Assembly (NCBI RefSeq): GCF_040643635.1 | Contig: NZ_JBEYUS010000030.1 | Location: 6,344-70,343 of the forward strand | Source of the DNA: Saccharopolyspora_C sp040643635 | Lineage (GTDB): Bacteria; Actinomycetota; Actinomycetes; Mycobacteriales; Pseudonocardiaceae | DNA: 64,000 bases | Direction of reading: 5' to 3' | Part shown: in pieces, positions 8,283 to 16,722 of the stretch | Numbering within the stretch: the stretch's first letter is position 1 | How the letters are laid out: each line of letters opens with the position of its first letter | The notes under the pieces: generated by a model | What the model was told of the DNA's origin: nothing | The model's database searches: none | The model's input: only the letters and a program-made list of their open reading frames with translations | Translations under genes and position numbers: made by a program

Positions 8283-9248
8283 ATGGCCGCCAACGGGACC
8301 GTTCTGGTCATCGGATCCGGGGTGATCGGGCTCAGCACCGCCGTGGTCCTCGCCGAATCCGGCGTGCCGGTGCGCGTCCGCACCGACGAACCACCCGCCG
8401 ACACCACCTCCGCCGTCGCCGGCGCGATCTGGGGTCCGGCACTGCTGCAACCCGCCGCTCGGGTGCGCAAGTGGGTCGCCGACACCTACCACCGGCTGGT
8501 CGAGCTCGCGGCCGACCCGGACAGCGGGGTGCACCTCGCCACCGGGCGGATGGCCGCGCGCGTCGACCTCGGCGACCAGCTGCCGCCCGAAGCGCTGCTG
8601 CTGCCCGACCTGCGCCCCTGCACCGCCGACGAGCTGCCCACCGGATTCCGCAGCGGTTACCGGGCGACGCTCCCGTTGATCGACATGCCGCGCTACCTCG
8701 ACCACCTCACCGGCAGGCTCCTCGCCGCGGGCGGCGAACTGCTGATCAGCCCGGTGTCCTCGCTGGCCGACGCCGCGGGCGAAGCCGACCGCATCGTCAA
8801 CTGCACCGGCGTCGGCGCGCACGAACTCGTCGGCGACCCCGGGGTGCGCCCGGTGCGCGGACAGCACGTCATCGTGCGCAACCCCGGCATCACCGAGTAC
8901 TTCGTGGAAGTCGGCGCAGGCCCCGAGTTCACCTCGTACGTGCCGCACGGCGACCACGTCGTGCTCGGCGGCGTCGCGCGCGAGCAGGACTGGTCCCGCA
9001 CGCCCGACCGCGAGGACGGCGCCGCCGTGCTGCGCCGCTGCGCGGACGTCGAACCGCTGCTCGCCGGGGCCGAAGTGCTCGGCGCCACCGTCGGACTCCG
9101 CCCCGGCCGCGACGCCGTCCGCCTCGAAGTGGAGCGGTTCGGCGGCGCCACCGTCGTGCACGACTACGGGCACTCCGGCTGCGGCGTCTCGCTGTCCTGG
9201 GGCTGCGCCGCCGAAGCCGCCGAACTCGTCCTCCACCCGACGCGCTGA
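8283..9248 (+). CDS. FAD-dependent D-amino-acid-oxidase-like enzyme
   Basis: The product is 321 residues. It starts with an ADP-binding Rossmann motif VLVIGSGVIGLSTAVVLAE (residues 7-25), then DTTSAVAGAIWGP as in D-amino-acid oxidases, a central NCTGVGAHEL, GQHVIVRNPG and a C-terminal GLRPGRDAVRLE and HDYGHSGCGVSLSWGCA. These follow the DAAO/DASPO order (GxGxxG, RPxR-type substrate arginine, HNYGxxGxG). It should oxidise a D-amino acid to an imino acid with release of hydrogen peroxide; specificity cannot be read. The residue usually written RPxR appears here as RPGRD. Confidence 0.88.
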   Translation: MAANGTVLVIGSGVIGLSTAVVLAESGVPVRVRTDEPPADTTSAVAGAIWGPALLQPAARVRKWVADTYHRLVELAADPDSGVHLATGRMAARVDLGDQLPPEALLLPDLRPCTADELPTGFRSGYRATLPLIDMPRYLDHLTGRLLAAGGELLISPVSSLADAAGEADRIVNCTGVGAHELVGDPGVRPVRGQHVIVRNPGITEYFVEVGAGPEFTSYVPHGDHVVLGGVAREQDWSRTPDREDGAAVLRRCADVEPLLAGAEVLGATVGLRPGRDAVRLEVERFGGATVVHDYGHSGCGVSLSWGCAAEAAELVLHPTR

Positions 9249-9317
9249 CCGGGCGGGGCGGCAGCAGCGGAGCCGGCTCCCCGCGCAACGGCAGCCCGCG
9301 GCCCAGGTCGGCGCGGC

Positions 9318-9611
9318 TCAGGCCAGTGCGTCGACCACCCCGTCGATCTCCTCGGCCAGCGTGAAGTCCTTCGCGGTCAGACCACCCGCCGAATGCGTCG
9401 AGAGGGCGAACACGACGGTGCGCCACCGGATGTCCAGATCCGGGTGGTGGTTCTCGCTCTCCGCGATCTCCGCGACCCGGTTCACGGCCTGGATGGCCTG
9501 CGGGAAGCTCGCGAACTCCACGCTCCGCACGATCGTGGTGCCGTCCTGGGCCCACTCCGGCAGGCGGGACAGCGACTCGGCGACCTGGGTGTCGTTCAGC
9601 AGTTCGGTCAT
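9318..9611 (-). CDS. pterin-4-alpha-carbinolamine dehydratase
   Basis: The product is 97 residues, the full length of the PCD/DCoH family, which dehydrates 4a-hydroxytetrahydropterins. The signature ENHHPDLDIRWRTVVFALSTHSAGGLT contains the active-site histidines HHPD and the later H. The ATG at 9611 follows a CACCAT box by six bases, fitting leaderless expression. The gene lies divergent from the thiamine transporter operon and convergent with the DAAO-like gene. No aromatic amino acid hydroxylase is visible nearby, so the cellular role is open. Confidence 0.9.
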   Translation of the reverse strand: MTELLNDTQVAESLSRLPEWAQDGTTIVRSVEFASFPQAIQAVNRVAEIAESENHHPDLDIRWRTVVFALSTHSAGGLTAKDFTLAEEIDGVVDALA

Positions 9612-9675
9612 GCCCACATGGTGGTCGTCGGACGGCCGGAACGCGACCGTCGACCCCCGGCCCGGTGGTGGCACG

Positions 9676-9681
9676 TAGACT
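9676..9681 (+). promoter_or_regulatory. -10 box of thiBPQ operon
   Basis: TAGACT lies six bases before the predicted start of the TPP riboswitch RNA (about 9688), so it is the likely promoter of the thiamine operon. Confidence 0.5.
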
Positions 9682-9687
9682 GCCGTC

Positions 9688-9780
9688 GCCACGGGAGTCC
9701 AGCGCGCTGGGCTGAGAGGAGGGGCGAATCCCCTCGACCGTCCGCACCTGAACCGGATCATGCCGGCGCAGGGAGGTGTC
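9688..9780 (+). ncRNA. TPP riboswitch (THI element)
   Basis: Conserved THI-box segments are present in order: CGGGAGTCC, GGGCTGAGAGG (the CUGAGA loop), a variable GGGGCGAATCCCC hairpin, ACCTGAACCGGATCATGCCGGCG and AGGGAGG. This is the thiamine-pyrophosphate aptamer. It precedes a thiamine-type ABC transporter operon, so high TPP should shut the operon down. The ribosome-binding site GGGAGG of the first gene is about 50 bases further on; whether control is at translation or transcription cannot be read. Confidence 0.93.
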
Positions 9781-9837
9781 GCGATCAGCTCGAGTTCGCA
9801 CGCGTGGCCGAGACCGGTGTGCTACTCGGGAGGACCG

Positions 9838-10884
9838 TTGAACCCCTTACTGCGCTGGGCCGCGGCACTCGCCGCAGCCGCGCTCACCACCGGATGTTCG
9901 CTCATCGGGAGCTCCGGCGAGGACACCGCGGCGCGCACCGTCACCCTCGTCGCGCACGACTCGTTCGTCGCCGACCCCGCGCTGCTCGCCGACTTCGAGA
10001 AGCGCAGCGGCATCCACCTGGAAGTCCGCAACAGCGGCGACGCCGGAGAGCTGACCAACAAGCTGGCGCTGTCCCAGGCCGCCCCGCTCGGCGACGTCGC
10101 CTACGGCGTCGACTCCACCTTCGCCTCCCGCGCGCTGCGCTCCGACGTGTTCGCCCCCTACCGGCCCGCCGCGGCCGACCGCGGACCCCAGCGCTACGCC
10201 CAGGGTGGGCAGGACCGGCTCACCGCCATCGACGTCGCCGACGTGTGCATCAACATCGACCCCGCCTGGTTCGCCGCGCACCGGCTGCCGGAACCGGCGA
10301 CGCTGCAGGACCTCACCGACCCGCGGTACCGGAACCTCACCTCGATGCCGGACCCGACGACGTCCTCCCCGGGGCTGGCGTTCCTGCTCGGCACCATCGA
10401 CGCCTTCGGCGAACCCGGCTGGCAGGACTACTGGCGTGCCCTCGACGCCAACGGCGTGCGGCTCTCCTCCGGCTGGGAAGAGGCCTACAACCAGGACTTC
10501 TCCGGATCCACCGGGCAGGGACCGCGGCCCATCGTGCTGTCCTACGCGTCCTCGCCCGCCGCCGAGGTCGACGACAGCGGAGCGCCGCGCACCAAGGCGC
10601 TGCTCGACACCTGCTACCGGCAGGTCGAATACGCGGGCGTGCTCACCGGCGCCGCGGACCCGCAGGCGGCGCGAGAAGTCGTGGACTTCCTGCTCTCGCC
10701 CGAATTCCAAGGCCAGGTCGCCGACCAGATGTACGTGTACCCCGCGCTCGACGGGGTCGCGCTGCCGAAGGGGTGGACGGCGAGTGCACCGCTGCCGCCG
10801 CGGCCCAGGGAACTGCCCGCCGACGAAGTGGAGAACAACCGGGACCGGTGGGTCGAGCAGTGGCGGACGCTGGTCCGGGGATGA
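9838..10884 (+). CDS. thiB: thiamine ABC transporter substrate-binding lipoprotein
   Basis: The product is 348 residues. A signal peptide with lipobox LTTGC (about residues 16-20) anchors it to the membrane. The body is a periplasmic-binding-type fold of the ThiB/AfuA class: VTLVAHDSF, DFEKRSGIHLEV, NKLALSQAAPLGDVAYGVDSTF, DVCINIDPAWF and a C-terminal VVDFLLSPEFQ. It captures thiamine or its phosphates for the permease. I chose TTG at 9838 because GGGAGG (9828-9833) is correctly spaced and the signal peptide begins there; a GTG at 9817 is the alternative. The TPP riboswitch upstream confirms the pathway. It overlaps thiP by four bases (ATGA). Confidence 0.92.
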   Translation: MNPLLRWAAALAAAALTTGCSLIGSSGEDTAARTVTLVAHDSFVADPALLADFEKRSGIHLEVRNSGDAGELTNKLALSQAAPLGDVAYGVDSTFASRALRSDVFAPYRPAAADRGPQRYAQGGQDRLTAIDVADVCINIDPAWFAAHRLPEPATLQDLTDPRYRNLTSMPDPTTSSPGLAFLLGTIDAFGEPGWQDYWRALDANGVRLSSGWEEAYNQDFSGSTGQGPRPIVLSYASSPAAEVDDSGAPRTKALLDTCYRQVEYAGVLTGAADPQAAREVVDFLLSPEFQGQVADQMYVYPALDGVALPKGWTASAPLPPRPRELPADEVENNRDRWVEQWRTLVRG

Positions 10885-12479
10885 CCGGCGAACTCCGGCG
10901 CCGGGTGCCGGTGGCGCTGGCCGCGGTGCTCGTCCTCGGCTTCCTCGGGGTGTTCTTCGCCTGGCCGGTCGCGGCGATCATCGGGCTCGGCGTGCGCGGC
11001 GACGTCGGAGCGGTGCTGGCCGAGCCGTCCACCTGGCGCCTCGTCGGCTTCACCCTCGGCCAGGCCGCCGCGTCCACCGCCGTCGCGCTGCTCTGCGGAC
11101 TGCCGCTCGCGTACGTGCTCGCCCGGCTCGTCGTGCCCGGCAAGGGACTGCTGCGGGTCGCGGTGACCGTGCCGTTCGTGCTGCCGACGATCGTCGTGGG
11201 CATGGCGTTCCGGGCGCTGTTCGGCGCCGACGGGGGAGTGCTGCCGATCGTGCTGGCCAACGCGTTCTTCAACGTCGCCGTTGTCGCGCGCACCGTCAGC
11301 GGGCTGTGGAGCCACGTGGACCGGCGGATGGAGGACGCCGCGCGCTCGCTCGGCGCCGGACGACTGCGCACCTTCAGCTCGGTGACGCTGCCCGCGCTGC
11401 TGCCCGCGATCGGGTCGGCGGCGGCCGTCGTGTTCCTGTTCAGCGCCACCAGCTTCGGAGTGGTGCTGGTGCTCGGCGGGGGACGGCTGCGCACCTTGGA
11501 GACCGAGATCTACCTGCGCACCGTGCAACTGCTGGACCTGCCCGGCGCCGCGGCGCTCTCCCTGCTCCAGCTGGTCGCCGTCGTCGCCGCGCTGCTCGTG
11601 GCCACCCTCGCGCGCCGCCGCCGGGAGACCGCGCTGCGGCTGCGCGCGCCCGCGACCACCGCCCGGCCGCCGCAGGGCGCGGAGTGGTGGATCGTCGGGC
11701 TAGCCGGTGCCGTGCTGTGCGCGCTGCTCGCGCCGATCGCCACGCTGCTGGTGCGGTCGGTGTCCACCCGGGACGGGTGGGGGCTCGCGGGATACCGCGC
11801 GCTGCTGGGCAGCGGGCAGCCCGGAACCTTGGAGGTCACCGGGCTCGAAGCCGCGCTGAACTCGGTGCGCACCGCGGTGGACGCCACCTGGATGGCACTG
11901 CTGCTCGGACTGCTCGCCTCGTTCGTGCTCGTCGCCGTGCGGCGGCGGTTCGTCGCCGAGAGCCTCGACCTCGCGCTGATGCTGCCGCTGGGGGTGTCCG
12001 CGGTGACCGTCGGCTTCGGCTACCTGATCACGCTCGGCTCGCTGCCCGGGGACCTCCGCACCTCACCGCTGCTGGTGCCGTTCGCGCAGGCGCTGGTGGT
12101 GACGCCGCTGGTGATCCGCACCGTGCTGCCGGTGCTGCGGGCCATCGACGACCGGCTGCGGCAGGCCGCGGCGACGCTGGGTGCCGGACCGTGGCGGGTA
12201 CGCCGCGAGATCGACTTCCCGCTCGCGGTGCGCTCGGTGCTGGCCGCCGCCGGTTTCGGATTCGTCGTCGCGCTCGGGGAATTCGGCGCTACCAGCTTCC
12301 TGGCCCGGCCCGATGCGCCGACGCTGCCGGTGGCCATCGCCCGGCTGCTCGGCAGGCCGGGCGAACTCAACTCGCAACTCGCCTACGCCGCCTGCGCGCT
12401 GCTGATGATCGTCACCGTGCTGGGCGTGGTGCTCATCGAACGGCTGCGGGTGGGCACCGACGCCGTGGAGGACTTCTGA
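10881..12479 (+). CDS. thiP: thiamine ABC transporter permease (fused double unit)
   Basis: The product is 532 residues with about twelve membrane segments in two homologous halves, as in ThiP. Each half has the EAA-type loop that contacts the ATPase: EDAARSLGAGRLRTFSSVTLPALLPAIGS truncated here to its core EDAARSLGAG in the first half, and RQAAATLGAGPWRVRREIDFP core RQAAATLGAGPW in the second. It starts in the ATGA overlap with thiB and ends in the TGATG overlap with thiQ, so the three genes are translationally coupled. Confidence 0.93.
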   Translation: MTGELRRRVPVALAAVLVLGFLGVFFAWPVAAIIGLGVRGDVGAVLAEPSTWRLVGFTLGQAAASTAVALLCGLPLAYVLARLVVPGKGLLRVAVTVPFVLPTIVVGMAFRALFGADGGVLPIVLANAFFNVAVVARTVSGLWSHVDRRMEDAARSLGAGRLRTFSSVTLPALLPAIGSAAAVVFLFSATSFGVVLVLGGGRLRTLETEIYLRTVQLLDLPGAAALSLLQLVAVVAALLVATLARRRRETALRLRAPATTARPPQGAEWWIVGLAGAVLCALLAPIATLLVRSVSTRDGWGLAGYRALLGSGQPGTLEVTGLEAALNSVRTAVDATWMALLLGLLASFVLVAVRRRFVAESLDLALMLPLGVSAVTVGFGYLITLGSLPGDLRTSPLLVPFAQALVVTPLVIRTVLPVLRAIDDRLRQAAATLGAGPWRVRREIDFPLAVRSVLAAAGFGFVVALGEFGATSFLARPDAPTLPVAIARLLGRPGELNSQLAYAACALLMIVTVLGVVLIERLRVGTDAVEDF

Positions 12480-13516
12480 TGGGGCTGGAAGTGCAAGGGC
12501 TCACCGTCCGCTTCGGCGACACCACGGCGGTGCGCGACGTGCGGCTCTCGGTGCTGGACGGCGAGGTGCTGGCGCTGCTCGGCCCGTCCGGCTGCGGGAA
12601 GTCCACGCTGCTGCGGGCCGTCGCCGGGCTCGAGCGCCCCACGGCGGGCTCCGTGCGCTGGAACGGGCGCGACCTCGCCGCCGTGCCGGTGCACCAACGC
12701 CGGTTCGGGCTGGTCTTCCAGGACGGGCAGCTGTTCCCGCACCGGAACGTGGCGGGCAACGTGGCGTTCGGCCCGCGGATGCGCGGCGTCGGCGGCGCGG
12801 CCCGGGCGGCGCGCGTCGCCGAGCTGCTCGAACTCGTCGGGCTGGCCGGGTACGAGGACCGGCGGGTCACCGACCTGTCCGGGGGCGAGGCGCAGCGGGT
12901 CGCGCTGGCTCGGGCGCTGGCCGCCGATCCGGAGCTCCTGCTGCTGGACGAACCGCTCTCCGCGCTGGACCGGATGCTGCGCGAGCGGCTCGCGGTGGAC
13001 CTGGCCGCACTGCTCGGCCGCGGCGAGTCGACCGCGCTGGTCGTCACGCACGACCACGACGAGGCGTTCACCCTCGCCGACCGGGTCGCCGTCATGGCCC
13101 GCGGCACGATCTTGCAGGCCGACACTCCCGACCTGCTGTGGCGCCATCCCGCGGACGAGGAGGTGGCCGCGTTCCTCGGCTGCACCACCTTCCTGCCCGC
13201 GGAGGTCCGCGACGGCGTGGCGACCTGCGCGCTCGGCGCCGTCGACGTGACCGCGAAGGACGGGGCGGCACGGCTCGGACTGCGAGCCGCCGGAGTGCGC
13301 GCCCGGCGCATCCGGCCCGGCGATCCCGCACCGGCAGGACCGCTCGGCGCGGTGCGCGAGCGGGTGCACCGGCACGACCACGTCCGGCTCGCCGTCACCG
13401 TGCCGGAGCTCGGGCAGGTGGAGGCCGTCGCGCACATCGCCGACGCTCCCGCGGTCGGCGACGAGGTCCGGCTGCGCCTCGACCCGGACGGGGTCGCGCT
13501 CGTCGGCGGTGACTGA
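12479..13516 (+). CDS. thiQ: thiamine ABC transporter ATPase
   Basis: The product is 345 residues. The nucleotide-binding domain shows Walker A GPSGCGKST, Q-loop FQDGQLFPH, signature LSGGEAQRVALARAL, Walker B LLLLDEPLSALD and switch histidine VVTHDHDEA. The C-terminal about 120 residues form a TOBE-like domain, longer than in enterobacterial ThiQ and more like iron/spermidine-type ATPases. It powers import through ThiP. It starts one base inside the thiP stop codon. A strong hairpin follows at 13557. Confidence 0.92.
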   Translation: MGLEVQGLTVRFGDTTAVRDVRLSVLDGEVLALLGPSGCGKSTLLRAVAGLERPTAGSVRWNGRDLAAVPVHQRRFGLVFQDGQLFPHRNVAGNVAFGPRMRGVGGAARAARVAELLELVGLAGYEDRRVTDLSGGEAQRVALARALAADPELLLLDEPLSALDRMLRERLAVDLAALLGRGESTALVVTHDHDEAFTLADRVAVMARGTILQADTPDLLWRHPADEEVAAFLGCTTFLPAEVRDGVATCALGAVDVTAKDGAARLGLRAAGVRARRIRPGDPAPAGPLGAVRERVHRHDHVRLAVTVPELGQVEAVAHIADAPAVGDEVRLRLDPDGVALVGGD

Positions 13517-13556
13517 CCTCGCCTGCTTCGTCCGCCGCGTTCGCGAGCCGTCCGGC

Positions 13557-13599
13557 TCCGGTGCGGTGGTTCCAGGGCCGCGGAAGCCACCGCACCGGA
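13557..13599. terminator. 13-bp hairpin terminator between convergent operons
   Basis: TCCGGTGCGGTGG (13557-13569) pairs perfectly with CCACCGCACCGGA (13587-13599). It stands between the 3' ends of thiQ (plus) and the ABC permease gene (minus), so it can serve both directions. There is no T tract. Confidence 0.7.
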
Positions 13600-13605
13600 C
13601 CTCGA

Positions 13606-14469
13606 TCAGACGTCCCGGGTGACCATGCGCAGCACTGTCGCCGAGAGACCGATCACCAGGTAGCAACCGGCGCGCAGCAGGCCCGTGGACAAGGTGTCCG
13701 TGAAGATCGGATCCCGCAGCACGTCGATCACGGCCGACCAGTCGGTGGTGATCAGCAGCGGGCGCATCCACTCCAGCGACGGCACGGTGCCCAGCACGCC
13801 GAACACGATCAGCGCCGCCATGGTCCCGGTCATCACCACCAGCGGGTGCTCGGTCAGCGAGGACAGCGCCAGTGCCACCGCGCCGACCGCCGCCATCTGC
13901 GCCGCGCACCACAGCACCGCCAGCGCGATGCGCCCCAGCGCCGCGCCGAGCGACAGCGTCGTCCCGGACAAGGTCACCAGGCCGTCACCGCCGACGATGA
14001 TCAAACCGGTGAGCAGGCCGCTGACCGCCAGCACGAGCACGGACAGCAGCACCATCAGCAGCACGCCGGCCGCCTTGACGCCCACCAGCCGAACCCGGCT
14101 GATCGGCGCGATCAGCAGCCCGCGCAACGTGCCGTGCGAGGTCTCGCCGGCGATCGCGTCCGCCGCGACCATCGCCACCACCAGCGGCAGCAGCATCGTC
14201 TGCGCGAGCACGATGCTCGCCACCGGCAGCACCAGCCCGTTGCCCGCGACCGCGCTGAGCACCGGTGGCCCGCCGCCGCGGCTCGGACCGCCGGTCAACG
14301 CGATGCCCGCGCCGATCAGCACCGGCAGCCCCGCCAGCATCAGCAGCGCCAGCAGGTTCCGCGGCCGCCGCAGCACCCAGCGGAACTCGGCCAGCAGCAC
14401 CCTGCCCAGCGGTGCTGAGCGGCGCGCCTGCGGGGCCGCGACAGCCTCGGCCGGTGCGGGGGCGGTCAT
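13606..14469 (-). CDS. ABC-2-type transporter permease
   Basis: The product is 287 residues with about six membrane segments, beginning after a soluble N-terminus (EFRWVLRRPRNLLALLMLAG). The middle GETSHGTLRGLLIAPISRVRLV motif core ETSHGTLRGLL is typical of ABC-2 exporters. It is the last gene of a three-gene unit: exported LolA-like protein, ATPase, permease. The ATG at 14469 overlaps the ATPase stop (ATGA) and has GAGGAGG upstream. Cargo unknown; bacitracin- or lantibiotic-type resistance exporters and natA/natB-like systems share this design. Confidence 0.88.
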   Translation of the reverse strand: MTAPAPAEAVAAPQARRSAPLGRVLLAEFRWVLRRPRNLLALLMLAGLPVLIGAGIALTGGPSRGGGPPVLSAVAGNGLVLPVASIVLAQTMLLPLVVAMVAADAIAGETSHGTLRGLLIAPISRVRLVGVKAAGVLLMVLLSVLVLAVSGLLTGLIIVGGDGLVTLSGTTLSLGAALGRIALAVLWCAAQMAAVGAVALALSSLTEHPLVVMTGTMAALIVFGVLGTVPSLEWMRPLLITTDWSAVIDVLRDPIFTDTLSTGLLRAGCYLVIGLSATVLRMVTRDV

Positions 14470-15443
14470 GATTCCTCCTCGGTGAGCCGGGCGAACAGGT
14501 CTTCCAGGCCCGCGCGCCCGCGACGTGCCTCGTGCACCCCGACGTCGGCGCGGACCAGCGTCGCCACCACTTCCGGAGCGTCCACTTCGGACAGTTCCAC
14601 CCGCAGTGCGCCCTGCTCGGTCCGCGCCGAGATCCCGCTGTCCCGCAGCGCTTCCAGCCCGGCGTCGAGGTCCGGCGTGGCGACCACCAGGTGCGGCCCG
14701 CCCGATTCCAGCAGGCCCGCCAGCTCGCCCTGCGCGACCAGCGTGCCCCGGTGCATCACGGCCACGTGCGTGCAGGTCGCCTCCACCTCGGACAGCAGGT
14801 GCGAGGACACCAGCACGGTCGTCCCGACGGCGTGCAGCTCGGCGATGATCTGCCGGATCTCCCTGGTGCCCGCCGGGTCCAGCCCGTTGGTCGGTTCGTC
14901 GAGCACCACCAGCTCCCGCGGCACCAGCAGGGCCGCGGCCAACCCCAGCCGCTGCTTCATGCCCAGCGAGTAGCCGCGGAACCGGCGACCCGCGGCGGCC
15001 GCCAGCCCGACGCGGTGCAGCGCCCCGTCCACCGCGGCCCGGATGTCCGCGCTCGCCAGGTCGGGTTCCATCGCGGCGCACCGCAGCAAGTTCTCCCGCC
15101 CGGACAGGAACGGGTGGAAGCCCGGGCCCTCGACGAGCGCCCCGACCCGGGGCAGCACGCGGTCGGACTCGTCCGGCAACGCGTGCCCCAGCAGTTCGAC
15201 CGAGCCCGCCGTGGGCTTGATCAAGCCCAGCAGCATCCGGATCGTGGTGGTCTTGCCCGAACCGTTCGGCCCGAGCACCCCGACCACGGCGCCGCGGGGC
15301 ACGGCGAGATCGATGCCCGCCACCGCCACGGTGTCGCCGTAGGTCTTGCGCAGACCCGAGGTCCGCGCGGCGTACACCTCGACCGCGGCGGGGGCGGACG
15401 TCGCCGCCCCCGCCTGCTCGGCCTGGTCGGCCACTTCGGTCAT
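14466..15443 (-). CDS. ABC exporter ATPase
   Basis: The product is 325 residues. It shows Walker A GPNGSGKTTT, Q-loop EGPGFHPFLSG, a variant signature YSLGMKQRLGLAAAL, Walker B LVVLDEPTNGLD and switch histidine VSSHLL. The signature begins SLGMKQR, as in many exporters of the bacitracin/antibiotic type. A C-terminal domain of about 80 residues follows. The ATG at 15443 shares its first base with the stop of the upstream gene (TGATG); a GTG at 15446 is directly before it and could also start. It forms one transporter with the next gene. Confidence 0.92.
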   Translation of the reverse strand: MTEVADQAEQAGAATSAPAAVEVYAARTSGLRKTYGDTVAVAGIDLAVPRGAVVGVLGPNGSGKTTTIRMLLGLIKPTAGSVELLGHALPDESDRVLPRVGALVEGPGFHPFLSGRENLLRCAAMEPDLASADIRAAVDGALHRVGLAAAAGRRFRGYSLGMKQRLGLAAALLVPRELVVLDEPTNGLDPAGTREIRQIIAELHAVGTTVLVSSHLLSEVEATCTHVAVMHRGTLVAQGELAGLLESGGPHLVVATPDLDAGLEALRDSGISARTEQGALRVELSEVDAPEVVATLVRADVGVHEARRGRAGLEDLFARLTEEES

Positions 15444-16585
15444 CACGGAGTCCCGATCGCGGCGGTGAGCACCTGCTCGGGAACCGCACCGGCCGCGACA
15501 CGCCCGTCGGAGGTGACCAGGGCGGAACCGACCTTGGTGCTGATCAGCCAGCCGTCACCCCACGGGCCGTTGATCGGCTTGCCCAGCTGCTGCGCCATCG
15601 CCTGCGGGTTCATCCGCTCGCCACCGCGCTTCCCGTCCTCGCCGCGCGGCGAACCGGGGCGGTCCTGCTGCGCCGCCTGCTGCGGCAGGTGCGCGACCAG
15701 CACGGTGTCCCAGCCGTCGCCGACGACGGTCGGGTGCTGCCCGGCGTGCTCCGGACGGTCCTCCGGGCGACCTTCCCGGTGGTGCCGATCCCCGGCAGGG
15801 GCCTCTTCGACCTTCGCACCGGCCGGTGGGGTGAAGCGGAACATCGCCGGGTCCGGCTGGGACAGGTCGAGCTCGGAGAACCCGGCGCGCAGCGCCGGTT
15901 CGTCCGAACCGTTGGTCAGCACGGTGACCTCCAGCGGCGAGCGGGTCTGCGCGTCCACCGCGAGCCGGACCTCGCGCAGCACGGTGCGCTCGGTCGGCTT
16001 CGGCGTCAGCACCAGCTCGTAGGCGTCCCGGCCCGCGACGGTCGCGGTGCCGTCCACGGCGACGTCGCTGGTCTGCCGCAGCCGCTCCACGATGTCCCGG
16101 GAGAGCGCCGCCGGGTCCCGGTCGACGTCCTCGCCGCCGTGGCCGAGCGGTCCGCGGCCGTCCGCGTCGCCCGGGTGCTCCGGCTTGGTGGTCTTGGTGG
16201 CGGTGCGGGACTCCGAGTCCCACTTCCACAGCGCGGTGCCGTCGTCCACGACGGTCACCTCGCCGGACGACGAGGGCAGCGAGGCGCGCTTGTGCCCCTC
16301 CCCGTCGTTCCACACCCGCAGCGTGCTGCTCCCGTCGCCCAGCATCGAGCCAGCCCCGCCGTCGACGCCCGGCAGCGCGGGGAGCCCGAGCGCGTTGTCC
16401 ACCCGCACCGTGCCGGTCAGCGCCGGGGGAGTCGAGGTCAGCACCGATTCGACCAGCTGCTCCGGCGCGACCGGCGGTAGCTGCGGGTCCTCGTCCGCGC
16501 CGGCCGGCAGGCTCAGCACGGTGAGGCCGAGCAGCCCCGCCAGTCCACCCGCCGAGGCGGCGACCATGACGTTCCTGCGTTTCAT
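15443..16585 (-). CDS. exported LolA/RseB-like protein
   Basis: The product is 380 residues with a signal peptide (MKRRNVMVAAS, hydrophobic core, cleavage near AGADED). The body contains LTGTVRVDNALGLP, VTVVDDGTALWKWDSESRTA and VAGRDAYELVLTPKP, then RLAVDAQTRSPLEVTV. This reads like the outer-membrane-lipoprotein-carrier/DUF2092 fold, a lipid-binding half-barrel shared with LolA and RseB. A charged histidine-rich linker (around residues 265-320) interrupts the end of the domain. AGGAGG precedes the ATG. It is first in an operon with an ABC exporter and divergent from a two-component system, suggesting an envelope sensor or a cargo-binding protein. Confidence 0.8.
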   Translation of the reverse strand: MKRRNVMVAASAGGLAGLLGLTVLSLPAGADEDPQLPPVAPEQLVESVLTSTPPALTGTVRVDNALGLPALPGVDGGAGSMLGDGSSTLRVWNDGEGHKRASLPSSSGEVTVVDDGTALWKWDSESRTATKTTKPEHPGDADGRGPLGHGGEDVDRDPAALSRDIVERLRQTSDVAVDGTATVAGRDAYELVLTPKPTERTVLREVRLAVDAQTRSPLEVTVLTNGSDEPALRAGFSELDLSQPDPAMFRFTPPAGAKVEEAPAGDRHHREGRPEDRPEHAGQHPTVVGDGWDTVLVAHLPQQAAQQDRPGSPRGEDGKRGGERMNPQAMAQQLGKPINGPWGDGWLISTKVGSALVTSDGRVAAGAVPEQVLTAAIGTP

Positions 16586-16614
16586 GCGGTCCTCCTGGTG
16601 ATCCGATCCGCTGC

Positions 16615-16680
16615 CCTGAGCGTGATCCCGCACAGCTGAGATGGACCTGAGAGCTCCTCTCGAGCTGAGAAGGATCTCAG
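16615..16680. promoter_or_regulatory. CTGAG direct repeats between exporter and two-component operons
   Basis: CTGAG occurs at 16616, 16636, 16647 and 16665, with an inverted CTCAG at 16676. The pair 16636/16647 is spaced exactly 11 bp, one helical turn, which is how OmpR-family regulators bind. The region is the shared promoter of the exporter operon (minus) and the regulator gene (plus). The same spaced motif recurs before lpqW and near sigE. Confidence 0.6.
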
Positions 16681-16722
16681 GAGTGGCTGCGCGCGGCCGT
16701 GCCACGACGGCATGCTGAGCAG

